From Fasciolopsis buskii (Eukaryota; Platyhelminthes; Trematoda; Plagiorchiida; Fasciolidae), in assembly GCA_008360955.1 (NCBI GenBank), contig LUCM01010538.1:299564-363563 (forward strand): a stretch of 64,000 nt of DNA. Direction: 5' to 3'. The notes under the pieces are model-generated. The model had not been told where the DNA came from. It searched no databases and saw nothing but the letters and a program-made list of their open reading frames with translations. Positions 1 through 11,772 of the stretch are shown one piece after another. Position 1 is the first letter of the stretch, and every line of letters starts with the position of its first letter. A program made the translations under genes and the position numbers.

Positions 1-159
1 TTGACTTTGAGAATAATGACCTGGGCCAGGTTCTCCATGCTTGAAAAAATTGTCACTTTAGTATGAGAACGGATCGATGGAGCTGCTGTAATTTACACGT
101 GGTGCATATCATCTGCGAACTGATCTGAGCGATAGATGACCAGTCGTCCTATCTCTTAG

Positions 160-418
160 AAGGCTACTTGCCATGCAAATGAGGTATGAAATCGTGAATG
201 CTCGTATTACTGAGTCAGATGAGGCTCCAGTAAGTGTGTCCATTTATTCGTGTGATTTGTCCAACTTGGTAGACAAGGAAAGTGTATCGCGTGCCTGTCT
301 AACAAGTTCCACCGTTTTTTATGCAAACGAAGCTGACCATCTTCGAGCTTCATTCGTGAACACCCTAAACGGTTCTGTCAGTGTTATGGTATTCCTGGAC
401 AGAATTCATCAATCCTAG
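160..418 (+). CDS. candidate terminal exon, unknown secreted/extracellular-type protein
   Basis: An acceptor (tatctcttag) ends at 159. The frame then stays open for 85 codons to a stop at 416-418, entering with one leftover base. The only upstream in-frame stop overlaps the acceptor itself, as expected for a splice boundary. The protein has two cysteines, alternating hydrophobic and polar residues and no membrane segment, and its last 40 residues have a beta-rich pattern faintly like the end of a CUB domain. That resemblance is weak and I do not assign a family. A possible donor (CCA then gtaagtgtg) lies inside at about 229, so a shorter exon is also possible. Upstream exons would lie outside the window. 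Confidence 0.3.
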
Positions 419-1031
419 CAGACGATGACGCAGCAACAGTTCCGTCTCAGGCCTAGTTTCAGAGTGCGCTTAATTAGGTTCCTGAAGTTTTCCCATTGCA
501 ACACATATCAAGTAGGGAAGTAGAAACACTTCTGAACATTTTATTCTATTATTTTTCCAACTTTTTGTGAATTAATTAAATTCCAGGTACAAGTTTCGAT
601 CCCAAGTTCACGTTTGCAAATCCTCTAACAAATATGCACCACTTTTATCTGCTCTTCTGTAATCAGTTTGTTCTGCGATTAATAACTTCCGTGGACTCTT
701 AGATGATGTACAGGCTACGTAGACTCATTTCTAAGCGGAAATAGAATAGCATATAATGTGATTAAACCATGTTAATCTAAATTGTTTGCGTGACAAGGGG
801 GAAACAAAGATGCGAATCGAATCATCGGCTAAAGACAAACACAGACAGGAACGAGTAATTACATCGGATCGCCCAGCCTAAAACATTTGGCACAAACCCT
901 GACAGACTCATTTTCATGCCAGAAACAGTAAGCCAATTTCTTCTCACATTCCTACACCAAATAATTTCAAATCGAGAAAACTGCTTTAGCAATTGTAGAC
1001 CGAATTCCCCAGTGGGTGTCAAAACCTGTGA

Positions 1032-1159
1032 TTACATTTGACCTCCAGAATTGTCAGAATGTACATAACAATATGTTATTTTATAGGAACAGTGAACAGC
1101 GTACCCGAACCAAGTGAAATAACCAAATTTTAATCTGGTAATTAATATACATTCCTCGG
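1032..1159 (-). CDS. candidate terminal exon of an unknown minus-strand gene
   Basis: A strong acceptor (tttttccttgcag) precedes base 1159. Two leftover bases and 41 codons follow to a stop at 1032. The peptide has three cysteines and many aromatic residues and ends in an Asn-Ser-Gly-Gly stretch. It is the next good acceptor downstream of the exon at 1627-1443 on the same strand, but that exon ends in phase 0, so a further short exon would be needed between them. Function unknown. Confidence 0.25.
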
Positions 1160-1442
1160 CTGCAAGGAAAAATTCGAAGTTTTTTATCCTTTCAGCTCTT
1201 GACAAAAAACCGTACAAAGTCAGCTCGATTTCGAAGTTTTGTGTTTGAAGTGCTCCATGTTGTTCAATTCTACTCTTAGGAACTCATTGGGATATGCAGA
1301 GGAGCACAGTCAATGTTCTGTTAAGTAATTGCATGGGCAGTGAAAGTTATATATCTGAAATGAACTCAAAGGTTGGCGCTAACTCAGTGACTTAGAACTG
1401 TTTATAGTCATCGCAATTATTGTGAAGGCAAGTTGTACATAC

Positions 1443-1627
1443 CATCCATTGAAAAATAGACTCAAATAAATTTTTAATGCTTATAACTGGTCCTAATGGA
1501 AGAAACATTGATGAACATGTGTACCCAAACCGATTTAATGTGTCGTGATCATCGGAATATTCTTCAGCCTGATTCACGAATTCCAGGCATACAGGTCCAT
1601 TGGACAAACAAATGTCACCAGACAGTC
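1443..1627 (-). CDS. candidate internal exon, unknown protein
   Basis: This is a 185-nt exon bounded by an acceptor (ctccctaatttag, before 1627) and a good donor (GGATG then gtatgtac, from 1442). It enters with two leftover bases, reads 61 codons with no stop and leaves in phase 0. The peptide has three cysteines, an acidic stretch (EEYSDDHD) around residue 21 and a hydrophobic end. Such residues suggest an extracellular or luminal domain, but no family is recognised. The neighbouring candidate exon downstream is at 1159-1032. Confidence rests on the two splice sites and the open frame only. Confidence 0.35.
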
Positions 1628-3159
1628 CTAAATTAGGGAGATTTACATAAAACTGCTATGCCGCAAGTGATTTTCATCGCCGACTAAAGATACATCAATA
1701 TGCTTGCAGAATATTTCTCTGGAACGGTTTTTTCCGTTATTGAACGGTGGATAAAAGCGGGTTTAATAAACATTTTTATTTAAAACCAATGGTTGTGGAT
1801 AGTGAAATATTTCATTTAAGCCCTTTGATTGAATTATTTGTTTTTGAGTCGGGTAAATGCAGTGACATTTGTAAAAGTGGCAATGCTTCTCAAATGCCAC
1901 ATGCAACCAAAGCACTACCAACTTTCATCAAATTGCTTGGATTCTCCGTATGACTTTTATTCCATGACAGTCTTTTTCTAGAATGAGAAACCCAACCGAA
2001 CATAAATCATAATTGTCTCATTTGGGGACTGCTCTGCAGTTGAGAATGAGCTTTGTTAAACCGATCTCGAAAGACAATGGCGGATTCATGGATGCACTCT
2101 TAAATAATATGATTAACAGATGTTCTCCCTCATGGAAAGCTTATTGTAAATTGCACGAGACACTAAGTAAAACGCCCATCATCAAATGACATGTTAGCTT
2201 TGTTTAAATGACAAAATACTGCGAAGAATTCCACAGTGTTTCAGCACCCCTCTGGTTATTCTATCGTCGTCGAAAGTAACGGCTCAAAATTTACTTAATT
2301 TGTCGTGTAACTGAAAGCTGCTAAACGTTACTACTATATTCCTCAAGTAGGCTCAGGTAACTACTTTGTACTGCGAAGTGGGTCGACAACGTTTTCTGAC
2401 AAGTCTACCATCATCATAATTGTTATCATCAAAGAGTTCAACATGTTCCATTGCCAGACTCATCTGCCCAACTTCTGTCTGTCGAATTTCATAGTTCCTC
2501 TGTGGATTTTACAAAGTGCCTTTCTTTATGCAATCTAGTATCTGCCAATAGCATTCCCTGTTAAACTGCTCATTCCTGAATTGCAACAACCTTTTCACTT
2601 TTGCAGGTTCATGTTCTTGTCTTAAAAGTGAATAGGTAAAAGTGTCTCTACATGGATATCGGCTTGCCTACCCATATGGTATATGCTGCCTGAACGCAGA
2701 CGCGAAATGTTGGCTGGTGCAAATTGTCCCGGAATGTGACACAATCAGTCCATTCATTTAAAGCTCAGGCCAACATGCATCTATCTCACACCAAGAAGCT
2801 CCAGTAGAAGCACAGAAATACACAGGAATGGTGTTTTCTTAGGGGATACTGTTTTTGCATGGCCTCCTCAGACTCTATTCAGATCATGAACAATGAACTT
2901 GCAAAATAATTATACACATTTTTGAACTTTCATTCCCAAATTCCTTGCTTGCTGAAACCCCATTTTACCTTTTCTTGTTCTACTCCTTGTTACCTCGAAG
3001 GAGACTTCGATAAGGCTTTCGTGATGTGAGTATACAAGTATTCTCGTTTTCTCTCGTTGTAATATTGTTTTAAAACTGTTTCTTCTATCAGTGATTAATA
3101 AGTACTACGTTTCCTGTGCTGATCAGAAAAATAAAAAAGGCAAACTACGATTGTTTTTC

Positions 3160-3165
3160 TTTATT
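3160..3165 (-). terminator. polyadenylation signal of the eight-cysteine gene
   Basis: AATAAA on the minus strand, about 119 bp past the stop codon at 3284. Confidence 0.4.
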
Positions 3166-3283
3166 ATCTCGAGAACATCATGTCACATGAGGCTGCCAAT
3201 TAATAGCAACCACATCCATCTGAAATATAGGAAAAGTTTGAAAATGGTGCGAATTTCAATGGTCCTGATGAAAACACTGTCCG

Positions 3284-4213
3284 CTAGTGACAACGTCTCA
3301 TGCATCGGCTGAATCTTCCTCGAATGCAAACCACGTCAGCATCGCAATCAAAATAGCATAGTGCTAGACAGTCTCGCAGAAGCGTATTACATTTGTCCAC
3401 ACAACTGATAAAGCTTTCTGCATCCACCGAATTGAGCTCACCAATCGACAAAGCCATAATGAAAAGCATAAGCTGAAAAGATAGAAAAGTTATTTCTCAT
3501 CTTATTGCAGACGATGAATTAGAGTGTCATTTAACTAGCTCTTAAGACACGAGGAAAAAAAGCTATTAATCAGTGCAACTAAAACGAGGCGTGAACAGCT
3601 GCAATAATTGTTGATTTGATATACTGTTCTCCCCAAACGGCACTACTGCTGACCGCCCCGTCCTTCCAAAAAATGGTGTGCACAGTGATTTCAAAATTAA
3701 CTGGAGTCGAAGATAAAAAATGAAAAACAAAGATATTCCAAATCTTGAGCTCTTTTCGGCATAATTCTTATCCAAGCCTAGGCGAAACCTGTGCTTTCAT
3801 CTAGGCAACACGAGAATAACGTGGTTTGGATAAAGAAATTGATAACTTCAGATCACTATCATTGACTGACTAATTGATACAGGCGGTTGGAGTGAACTTT
3901 TGGATCATCCTAGTAATGAGTTCCAACAAAGCATTTTGCTACGAAGACGAACAACATTCCTGATGTGGCAATTTATTCTAACAAAACCAATAAACTTTCC
4001 CGATGAGAAATCTGTGGCAATTAAATAGACATTCAAGGAAGGAATAAACACATCAACTGGTTCAAAATCAGCATCTGCTGCCAAAATCTACATCGGTGAC
4101 ACGAGTCTCCATACCATTCTAGATCAATACTGAAATTCACTTTGAGAACTAAATGGATATGCTAATACACATGATATAATAGTACTTACCCGAAAGACCA
4201 CAACTCGAAACAT
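3284..4213 (-). CDS. small secreted eight-cysteine protein, two exons (4213-4190 and 3472-3284)
   Basis: Exon 1 is 24 nt: ATG at 4213-4211, eight codons, then a near-consensus donor (CGG then gtaagtac, from 4189). Exon 2 begins at 3472 after the acceptor ttttctatcttttcag and runs to TAG at 3286-3284. Both borders are phase 0, giving 70 residues. The N-terminus is a typical signal peptide (MFRVVVFR joined to LMLFIMALSIG, likely cleaved after VDA near residue 26). The mature part of about 44 residues has eight cysteines spaced C-x3-C-x6-C-x3-C-x3-C-x5-C-x7-C-x3-C. The repeated C-x3-C pairs suggest helices held by disulphides. A TATA box lies about 90 bp upstream and an AATAAA about 120 bp downstream. 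The intron is 717 nt. No known family is recognised; the exon at 17601-17873 has nearly the same framework. Confidence 0.6.
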
Positions 4214-4298
4214 GACAGTTTCCGAACCACAAACCAAATGAAACAGGATGAGTTCAGTAACTAAGGGGACACGCTCAGCTTTCCGTCATATTGGTTGA

Positions 4299-4306
4299 TT
4301 TATATA
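4299..4306 (-). promoter_or_regulatory. TATA box of the eight-cysteine gene
   Basis: TATATAAA on the minus strand, 86 bp upstream of the ATG at 4213, placing a start site near 4275 and a short leader. A CCAAT lies just downstream. A plus-strand TATAAAAGG at 4336-4344 faces the other way, about 30 bp off, with no gene that I can attach to it. Confidence 0.45.
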
Positions 4307-5298
4307 GCGAAAATAACCCACCCTAGATATGAACCTATAAAAGGACCAATTTAGATTGTGCGCTTGCACATGACCAACCTAGACTGAATGGTCGGTCATT
4401 TGGTTGGCTGAACAATCCATCTGCCGCTAAAGACTGGAGTGGGACGGCGGTTCAGTGATTTGTAACCCGGACAGAATCATTGGAAAAAGGGAAACGATTT
4501 ACCATTGTAACCCCTCTCTACAGACAACGCCGAGCGCTGCCAAAGTCCCGGGAGAAAAGAGGAAAATTTCCTTAAAAGGTAACATCCGTAGTCCCACAGA
4601 TGAAAGCACAAACGCTTGTTCCACCTGATTTATGTTGTCTTTCAATGATACCTATCCAGGGCACTGCATCAAGCCTAGTCAAGCTGTGGTACTCATTCAT
4701 ACACTTTGGGCATAGCAGACTTTTATCTGGAACTTGTAATGTATATGGCAGAATTACGGAACAAGCTGGGTAAATGGGCTTATGAGCTTTGCGCAAAAAA
4801 TGACGAGTAAAGAAGATGTGTACAAAATTCAGCATTGAATACTATCACCTGAGGTAATCTCTAAGGCAACTCACCAACGCATCCTTTTTATCCAAAATGC
4901 TGAAAAAGTCATGGTGTGCTGTAAGTCCAGGAAAGACAATCCATCATGTAGCAAACTGGAGATTGGCCCCTATTAACTGGGCGCAATATGGCAGTGAAAG
5001 ACAAACAAAAAAGCGTCAGTCTGTTAGGAAAATCGTTCTTTTCATAGTACGTAAGCAAACAATACTGCGTGTCAGAGTAAAAATGAAACACAAATAATTA
5101 AAAATACATAAGGAAATTTTAATGCACAAACTGCTTTTGTCTCATTTGTCGGTGAAATGTAAATCCGAGACTGTTACACGCTTGTTGTAATGTTCTTTGT
5201 CCACAACAGATAAGAAAGATTGAGCACGCATGTGATGTGTGCATGCTGGAGAATCCAGGCTTAAATTTCCACGAATACTACCACATGATAATCATTCT

Positions 5299-5304
5299 TT
5301 TATT
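5299..5304 (-). terminator. AATAAA overlapping a stop codon
   Basis: The minus-strand AATAAA at 5304-5299 contains the TAA stop (5302-5300) of the gene at 5874-5300, which would leave almost no 3' untranslated sequence before the cleavage site. Confidence 0.3.
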
Positions 5305-5874
5305 TACACTCCGTCATCGTTAATTTGATTGGGAGACCCAGTAATGATTGCTCTACTAGGATGAATTGTCTGCACACTGGACGAACAAAAGCTTCCACAC
5401 CGGGTGAAACAAAGCATCCGGAAACGGTAATCACGCAAATTTGCATTGTAGGACTATCAAGGGTGCGTTGATATCGTGACAATGAAGATAAGTGCGGTAT
5501 GGTCAAACAGATCATGGGCATGTAGTACGTGTACTTTTCTGCAGTGGTTTCCTCGTACTCCAACAGCAAACTAAGATTTGGTTGACATTTTTAGTGCTGC
5601 TCGCAAGCTCGATCGATTCAAAGAAGATTGAATGCAAGCAACTACCTGGTGAACTCCCGGCTCTCATTTTCGTCAGGTGTCCAATTTCAAACACTGCGGT
5701 AGAATAGGTGAGCCAAATAAGTCCCCAGTGCGACCTCTTAGTGTTTCTACTTTTGGCAATATACAAACCGCAATATGCACTGGTTAGCTGAGCATTCCTT
5801 CGGTACAGTCACGATTCGTTTTTTCTTCTCTGGAGCACATATCTTGGCACAGATTGTAAAACAATAATATTTGG
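5300..5874 (-). CDS. 3' end of an unknown gene (exons 5874-5813, 5693-5646, 5538-5300)
   Basis: The last two exons are the firm part. The exon 5693-5646 follows a good acceptor (cacctattctaccgcag), reads 15 codons and ends with one leftover base before gtagttgc. The exon 5538-5300 follows ccactgcag, begins with two leftover bases that complete a Glu codon, and reads 78 codons to TAA. A 62-nt exon at 5874-5813 also fits in phase but has a weak donor (gtgactg). The C-terminal exon carries VITVSGCF and, about 15 residues on, FVRPVCRQFILV. This order faintly recalls the NTF2-like domain of nuclear RNA export factors (NXF), but the family normally continues further, so I leave it unnamed. The stop codon lies inside an AATAAA signal. 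Confidence 0.45.
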
Positions 5875-6136
5875 CTGCAGTCAAGGGGACAGAAAAATCA
5901 AATTAGTGTTAAAAGACTAAAGTGGCACTTTCTCAGTTTCTGGAAATATCGATACCTAAATTCTGTCACATTGTATAACTTTTAATTCCATCAGCATCCT
6001 TTAAATAGCACATTGCATAACCGTGCAAAATGGTTTCATGGTTTTAAACTTTATTGGATTACACCAGAGAAGAAAACAGTTTTGGTTGAAGAACAAAGGT
6101 TTGAATTCGAATGAATAATCACTCTGAAAAGCCTGG

Positions 6137-7310
6137 TCAAGGGGACTTTAGTGTTTGAACAAACTGTTTCTGAGCTCACGGCAAAGGATCGTAGGGTAGA
6201 ATGCCCACAGCTCAATCAGAATTGATAGGATTGGACACTTGAACAGTCTTGAGTATCTACTTGAAACTGTGTAGATCGTGCGGAATGCTTTATTCAAATT
6301 CACCAAGTGATTAGTTTGAACAGGATATGAACAGATCCCTAGTATGGCTGCCTTTTAAACTGTTGGTGTACGATAAACACTATGTTGGTGATATCTAGTA
6401 TGACGTTTGCAAAGCTTGATGCAGTTGCGATGGTCCCTTCCAAAAAAAGCGCCACCTATGCCACCTAAATACTGACTTCTGTAGGACCAGGTGGACGAGT
6501 ATTCGGTGAAGGAAGCTACACAGTCTGGAACGTCATTCATCATTTGTAGTCACCTGATGCTAAAAGATATTTGAACCTACAGCGGAAGCCATATCAATTA
6601 CATCTGATATACAATGATTTATAATGTCTGTTGTGATTTCTTTCTTAATCGGAATATTGAAGATAGACTTTCTAGGAAATCCTATATTTCAAGCCTTCAG
6701 TTCATTATGTTTTATTGCGTTATCAATGAAACGTCCGGGTAATCACTTGCCAGGAAAACATATGCATAAATGCTTATTCTTTTTCTGTGTACAAATTTTC
6801 CGAGCTGTACTAGCCAGTGATTTGGATTCGTTTTCTCTTCACTGGGATAAAACTGCGGCAATGTGTATACTAACCATTCTTTGTTGCCTCTTTGTATCAA
6901 GTAAATGAACACAGCCATCGACTTGAAGATTCAGCCATATATCCAGGGAGGCCATTTTGTTGGTCGCTTCCTTTTTCAATGTAAGTCGGAAGTATTGGTG
7001 GACGACAATGGGCACATTTATCATCGTAATTTTATCGATGTCTGCAAGTGGCACATTGGATATCACCAACGTAGTATTTATAGTACACCAGTAGTTTAAA
7101 AGGCAGCCATACTAGGGATCTGTTCATATCCTGTTCAAACTAATCACTTGGTGAATTTGAATAAAGCATTCCGCACGATCTACACAGTTTCAAGTAGATA
7201 CTCAAGACTGTTCAAGTGTCCAATCCTATCAATTTTGATTGAGCTGTGGGCATTCTACCCTACGATCCTTTGCCGTGAGCTCAGAAACAGTTTGTTCAAA
7301 CACTAAAGCT
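6137..7310. mobile_element. foldback (long inverted repeat) element, about 1.17 kb
   Basis: The left arm (about 6143-6480) and the right arm (about 6940-7305) are reverse complements with scattered differences. The outer ends both read CTTTAGTGTTTGAACAAACT going inward. Further matching blocks are GAGCTCACGGCAAAGGATCG, the tract around CTACACAGTTTCAAGTAGAT and the tract GATATGAACAGATCCCTAGT. The middle (about 6500-6930) is not repeated and holds no convincing gene. No clear target-site duplication is seen next to the ends. This is the shape of a non-autonomous DNA transposon or foldback element; the parent family is unknown. Confidence 0.75.
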
Positions 7311-8669
7311 ACCCGGACCCACCGCCTACCTATTCCGTGGCGAATGGTTGAGCTAATATTTTTTGAAGCACATTCAGAGCAAGACTGCACGTGCGAAACT
7401 TTCCCTCTTCCTTTTCCTCCCCATCTAGACACATCCACTTCATGCATTCACTTCCTTCTGTTAGCAGTGAAAACGAGTTTGTTCGCAACTTGGCTTTATT
7501 CCCTATGGGACCGTAGGCATAGCTGAATTAAGCCAAACGCGTGGCATATATGCAATTATTCGATGGAAGCCTGTGATAAACTCAGCGACAAAAGGACGGC
7601 TAAAATTACATTGTGCTGATGGTGATTAAGTAGTCGGTATGCACCTTCGACAAATTTACGGCTACCCTGATCAACTAATAGCATTTTAAGCGACCTTTAA
7701 GTCCCAGTTGTGGTGAGACTTTTAGGAACTGTTCACGATTCCTAAAAGGGATAAGGCAACAAAATGCCGTTCTCATTAGTACTTCAAGAAGACTTGTCCG
7801 GAAAATACATTTCTATTTAGAATTAGTCATTTTTCCCAAGAAATCGCCTACAACGCAAAGGAAGAGCTCTTTACTCTTGTTTCAATAAACTGTAAATGTC
7901 ATCCGTAAAAAGTTCAATAATATATGATGTCAGAAAAAATTTGACGTTTGTGGAAGATTTACTGGCGTCTCAGAGGTGACTGTAATTTTTTTCAGCAATA
8001 CAAACCTAGGTTCAACTTCTGTCTGCATGATTGCTTAGTTACAAAATTGATTAGTTTTACGAATTTCTCAAACCTTGAGTCATTTCAACATGCACACTGT
8101 CCGTCTACATAACGCTGCGAAGGAAAGAAGATCCGCGTAACACGACCAGGTTCCTCGGAGCATAGACAATTGTGGTATCCAGATAGACAATATTCGTCGA
8201 TAATTGTGATACTAATGAGAAATTTAATGAAAATGAGTTCGTTTTAAAAATATTAATTGGACGAATTTTTAGTTTGTTCAACTAAATGATTTCGCTGCTT
8301 GTCAAATCCACTCACTGGCATTAGTATACTTCTGTTGTTCTGGAAATCAATTGGAAACTGATTGATAGTAGTGCTGACTGATCCTAGTTACTTAGCATAC
8401 TTTTCGAGGTAATCATTTACTCACTTTCTTTGCGCTATTCGTATCGATCTATTTGGAGAAGAGAATGAATCTGTAGCGTTATTTTTGGCTAGTTTCGAGA
8501 AAAGTGCTGTTGAGAACAAACAAAGTATTAATGGATTTAATGTATTCCAAAGTCGCTCGATTTGTCGTCCCGCGGACTACCCGACTAACGAGCAAATATG
8601 GCAGTCACTAAATTCTTTTATTTGCAAATCTAAATTTTGTAAAGTGATACTTTCTATTTTCTGTCGCAG

Positions 8670-8959
8670 AATTTGTCTCCTTGTACACTACTAAGTATAG
8701 TCAACACAGCATGCGATTTCTTTCTCGTGTCTGTTTAAATGACCTCCCCGAAGCTACAAGGCTTATCCGCTGGTCACATCCGCAGGCATACAAGTACACC
8801 TTTGAATTACTTATTGAGAACCGTTATTCTTTATTGTCAATTAGGTAAGTTTTGGGTTACGGCTAAATATTTCCACTGATGTTCACCACTTCGACGATTT
8901 TGAGCAAGGAAGGGAATCATGCATTTGCCGTCACGTTTCAAGCACTGATGCAGTTCTAG
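8670..8959 (+). CDS. 3' end of an unknown gene (exons 8670-8844 and 8905-8959)
   Basis: Exon 8670-8844 follows a strong acceptor (tttctattttctgtcgcag), starts with two leftover bases and reads 57 codons. It ends ATTAG before gtaagttttg, a good donor. The next acceptor (gacgattttgag) gives exon 8905-8959, which restores the phase and reads 17 codons to TAG, with a 60-nt intron. The peptide is hydrophilic and looks like a conserved intracellular protein, with YSQHSMRFLSRVCLNDLPEA early, FELLIENRYSLLSI across the junction and FAVTFQALMQF at the end. No family is recognised. A possible exon just upstream (8489-8638) would leave a 31-nt intron but would create a stop at the junction, so it is not included. 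Confidence 0.45.
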
Positions 8960-9413
8960 CTCCTCAATTAGTCATAGTCTTTCCAAATTGAATGCGCCGT
9001 TCACTGCTCACTGGTGGACCTGCATGAATTTGCAGCAAAAGACTGAAAACATTCAGTACTGTTAACTGCACATTATTTTCTTGAACATCGTAACAATTAT
9101 TTTTAATATTTTTACCTTTCATGGAATGAATACCATCATGCTCAAGTGATTTTGCTCCCAGATCAACTTGGACTACACTTTACTGCTATCAAGTATTCCA
9201 TCTATGATGAATTGTTTAGGGTATATTAATAACTCCTTGGTTTCCGATATGTTCCCGAAACACACACTCTTTTAGGGTACGATTATGATTGCTGTCTGGC
9301 GTTTTCACTTGCTGCAACATCCCTTGAAAAAGGAAAAAAATAATTACCCAAACCCGTTGCATTATTGAGCAATAGGAATACATCTTCAAAATGTACGAAT
9401 TAAATTTTCAGGT

Positions 9414-9683
9414 TTAGTCGTAATCGTGTATTTCTCGTCGGATATTTTGTTCCAGAGACAATACAGCAACCAGACGTGCTACTTGAATACAAAGCAATAT
9501 GAAATCCACATAACCTGTATAGTTTTCGCATGTACTTGTTAATAAGTTACATTGTACCCGAAGAAGCCAACTTATGTAACCAAGTTTCAGCCCACTTCGA
9601 ATAATTAAAAACACGGACCAAAAAATTCCATACTTTTCTATTAAAAGGATTATGACTTCAGCAAAACTTTTCGACAAATACAT
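9414..9683 (-). CDS. hypothetical 89-residue membrane-type ORF
   Basis: This is an uninterrupted frame with a real ATG at 9683-9681 and a TAA at 9416-9414. It contains two or three hydrophobic stretches (residues about 8-28, 33-42 and 60-78) and ends in a charged tail (EQNIRREIHDYD). No splice sites are needed, but the ORF could also be a terminal exon. It is not long enough to be beyond chance in AT-rich DNA. Function unknown. Confidence 0.25.
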   Translation of the reverse strand: MYLSKSFAEVIILLIEKYGIFWSVFLIIRSGLKLGYISWLLRVQCNLLTSTCENYTGYVDFILLCIQVARLVAVLSLEQNIRREIHDYD

Positions 9684-10865
9684 TCTTACTTTTTGTTGCT
9701 AAATCAGAACTGGGCACATTTAAGCTTGTCCAACAGCATGGGATAAAATTTCATGCTGAACCGAAGTCAACGAAGTGATCTGTGCAGGTTCAGTTAGACA
9801 ACCGGGTTAGGGTCTGGCATGTCTACCCGAGAGATTGCGAAATGCATTGAATGATAAGGCCCAACCCTGCAGTCAATAACCCTTTTCATTCAAAATTTAT
9901 TCTCTTCTGTGTAATTAATCGACTTGGTCGACGATACGTCCCTGTTTCTCGTTTATTTTTCTTTATTTAATAGACGATCTTGTGAAGTAATAATCAAAAC
10001 CACAGCATTTAGTACAAGTTAGTGGTTCCGAAATCTAGAATAAAACTGAAGTGAGCATTGCTATTTAATAGATATATCACCTTGATTAACGAGTTGCTTA
10101 CATCAGAGTTAGTAAGTCACAAGCGAATCTGTAATTAATGGGTTGACGACAAGGCCAGTGATTGGTGTGACGTCTGTTGAAAGCTAAACAAAACAAGAAA
10201 CCTGAATGTTCCATATGTTCATAGTAGAACCTTAATCTCTATGGTACATCACTAACAGGTATTTTTTATCCTACTGTACAAGGCAATTTTGAGCCCAGGA
10301 GTGGCAAGAACGAATTGATTTGAGTAAAATGATAAAGTAATATTGATCCCCTCCATTTCAAATCTAATTTAACAGGTGCCATTATCATTTTAGCTGTGTC
10401 CATATTTTCAGTCTTTCTCCGGCAGATTATCCTGCTTCAACTTTGTTCGTTTTATGAACGACACTGATGCTTAATCACGAAAGATCATGAGAGCTCAATG
10501 ACTTACCCCGAAATGAACAGCGTTATAAGTAATATGCTACTCAATTTGACTTTGTCATCACATCACCCGAAGTAACGCCCTAGTGCTAGGCCTGAGCTCC
10601 AAATGGCCGATTAGATTCAGATAGAAAAATTAGTTCAGGATACCGTGACGCCATAACATGGTAATTATATACCATGACAGTCGGAGTCTTTGTGCGTACG
10701 AATGAAACATTCAGGTTTTGAATCATGGGAAGTTTTCTGCTGGCGCCAGCACAACTCACGGATTCTGTTCATATCACTCGCTAGCATCGGAGTCAATCCG
10801 ATAACTAATGGTTTAGTCAAATTGACCGTAGCCACTTGCATTTTACAAGGCCAAATGTGATAACC

Positions 10866-11131
10866 TCAGTTGGCAATGATGACGAGCTCTTCTATCGTGT
10901 GCACCGATCTCCATCTGTGGCTCATGGCCTCCAAAGTGAAGCGTTCGATTCTTACATATCGGCAAACATGACTGTTTTTGACTGGCAGTGACATACCTCA
11001 GCCACCGCCAGAATCCTGTGGCAACCTGATGCTTGATAGCACGGTCACTCATGTTGGGTTGCTTGTAAATTGTCTCATCGCAAGTATCCAACGGAGACCC
11101 ATTGATATTAAGGAATTGCAAATTCACCATT
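10866..11131 (-). CDS. 3' end of an unknown gene, two exons with a 25-nt intron
   Basis: Exon 11131-10997 has an acceptor (aatttgttttccag), 44 open codons and a strong donor (CTGAG then gtatgtca). The next AG with an open, phase-matched frame is at 10973-10972, giving exon 10971-10866 with 34 codons to TGA and an intron of only 25 nt. Read through without splicing, the frame gives a less natural sequence. The peptide starts with a leucine-rich-repeat-like stretch (VNLQFLNINGSPL) and later has RFTLEAMSHRW and HTIEELVIIAN. An LRR-type protein is possible but unproven. It is transcribed away from the gene at 11351, with 219 bp between them. Confidence 0.45.
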
Positions 11132-11350
11132 CTGGAAAACAAATTAAAGAATCGATACAATGCCTTGCAGCAGAGTTGGCGTTCTCGTCAAAACAGCATT
11201 AATCTGAAGCCAATGTGTGCAGCATACTGAGACTAATGCAAGAAATGCTGGATTCTATGGAACAAACTTGAAGTATAATTCTCTTTCTTTCCTACTGAAA
11301 TTAAATCTACCAAATAGCGACAAGTTTCGTTGTTCGCTTATTTTGCTAAA

Positions 11351-11772
11351 ATGCCAGTAAGTCTGCTGCCAATAAGGGTGCTCAAGATAGATGAAAGTCG
11401 TTATCCTGATGTGAAATTTCCTGTTATCTCCCCATCTCAGCAAATTTCTTTCTTTTGCGGATCTCTAGGTCTTTGTCCTAACAAATTCGGCAAAGTAAGT
11501 TCGATGTGTATATCGCTATCTGCTATTAACTGGAATACGCAAGAATCAATTTTCCCCAAGAATGAAGTGTTTTCAGATTAATGATTTGAAATGTGACGAA
11601 GTGGAAGAGAAGCTACTGAACCGAAACTCAGTAAGTGCGTCAGCCAGCGTCAACACTAATGCAACCCGGATTACAGCCTACGGATGTCGGTGACACAGTC
11701 ATTTTATGGAATTTGCAGTTGCACGTTTCTTTTCTAATTGTGCGTTTAGTGTGTAGCTGTGAGTCAATTTAG
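11351..11772 (+). CDS. unknown protein, three phase-0 exons (11351-11494, 11577-11630, 11677-11772)
   Basis: The first exon reads from ATG at 11351 to a donor gtaagttcg at 11495. A second exon of 54 nt lies between the acceptor gaagtgttttcag and the donor gtaagtgcg. A third exon follows the acceptor cccggattacag and ends TAG at 11770-11772. All borders are phase 0 and the introns are 82 and 46 nt. The joined product is 97 residues. It has VLKIDESRYPDVKFP near residue 10, an acidic middle part (LKCDEVEEKLLNRN) and a hydrophobic C-terminal stretch (about residues 78-90). The ATG may be the true start or may lie within a longer exon, since the frame is open back to a stop near 11313. An AATAAA lies at 11958. 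No family is recognised. Confidence 0.5.

Noticed and set aside
5492..5707. Plus-strand frame with a hydrophobic stretch that looks like a signal peptide
   Set aside because: It is antisense to the phase-matched minus-strand exons at 5693-5300 and has no convincing start.
8489..8638. Possible exon directly upstream of the gene end at 8670-8959, with a 31-nt intron
   Set aside because: Joining it in its open frame creates a TAA at the junction; the other open frame has no usable donor.
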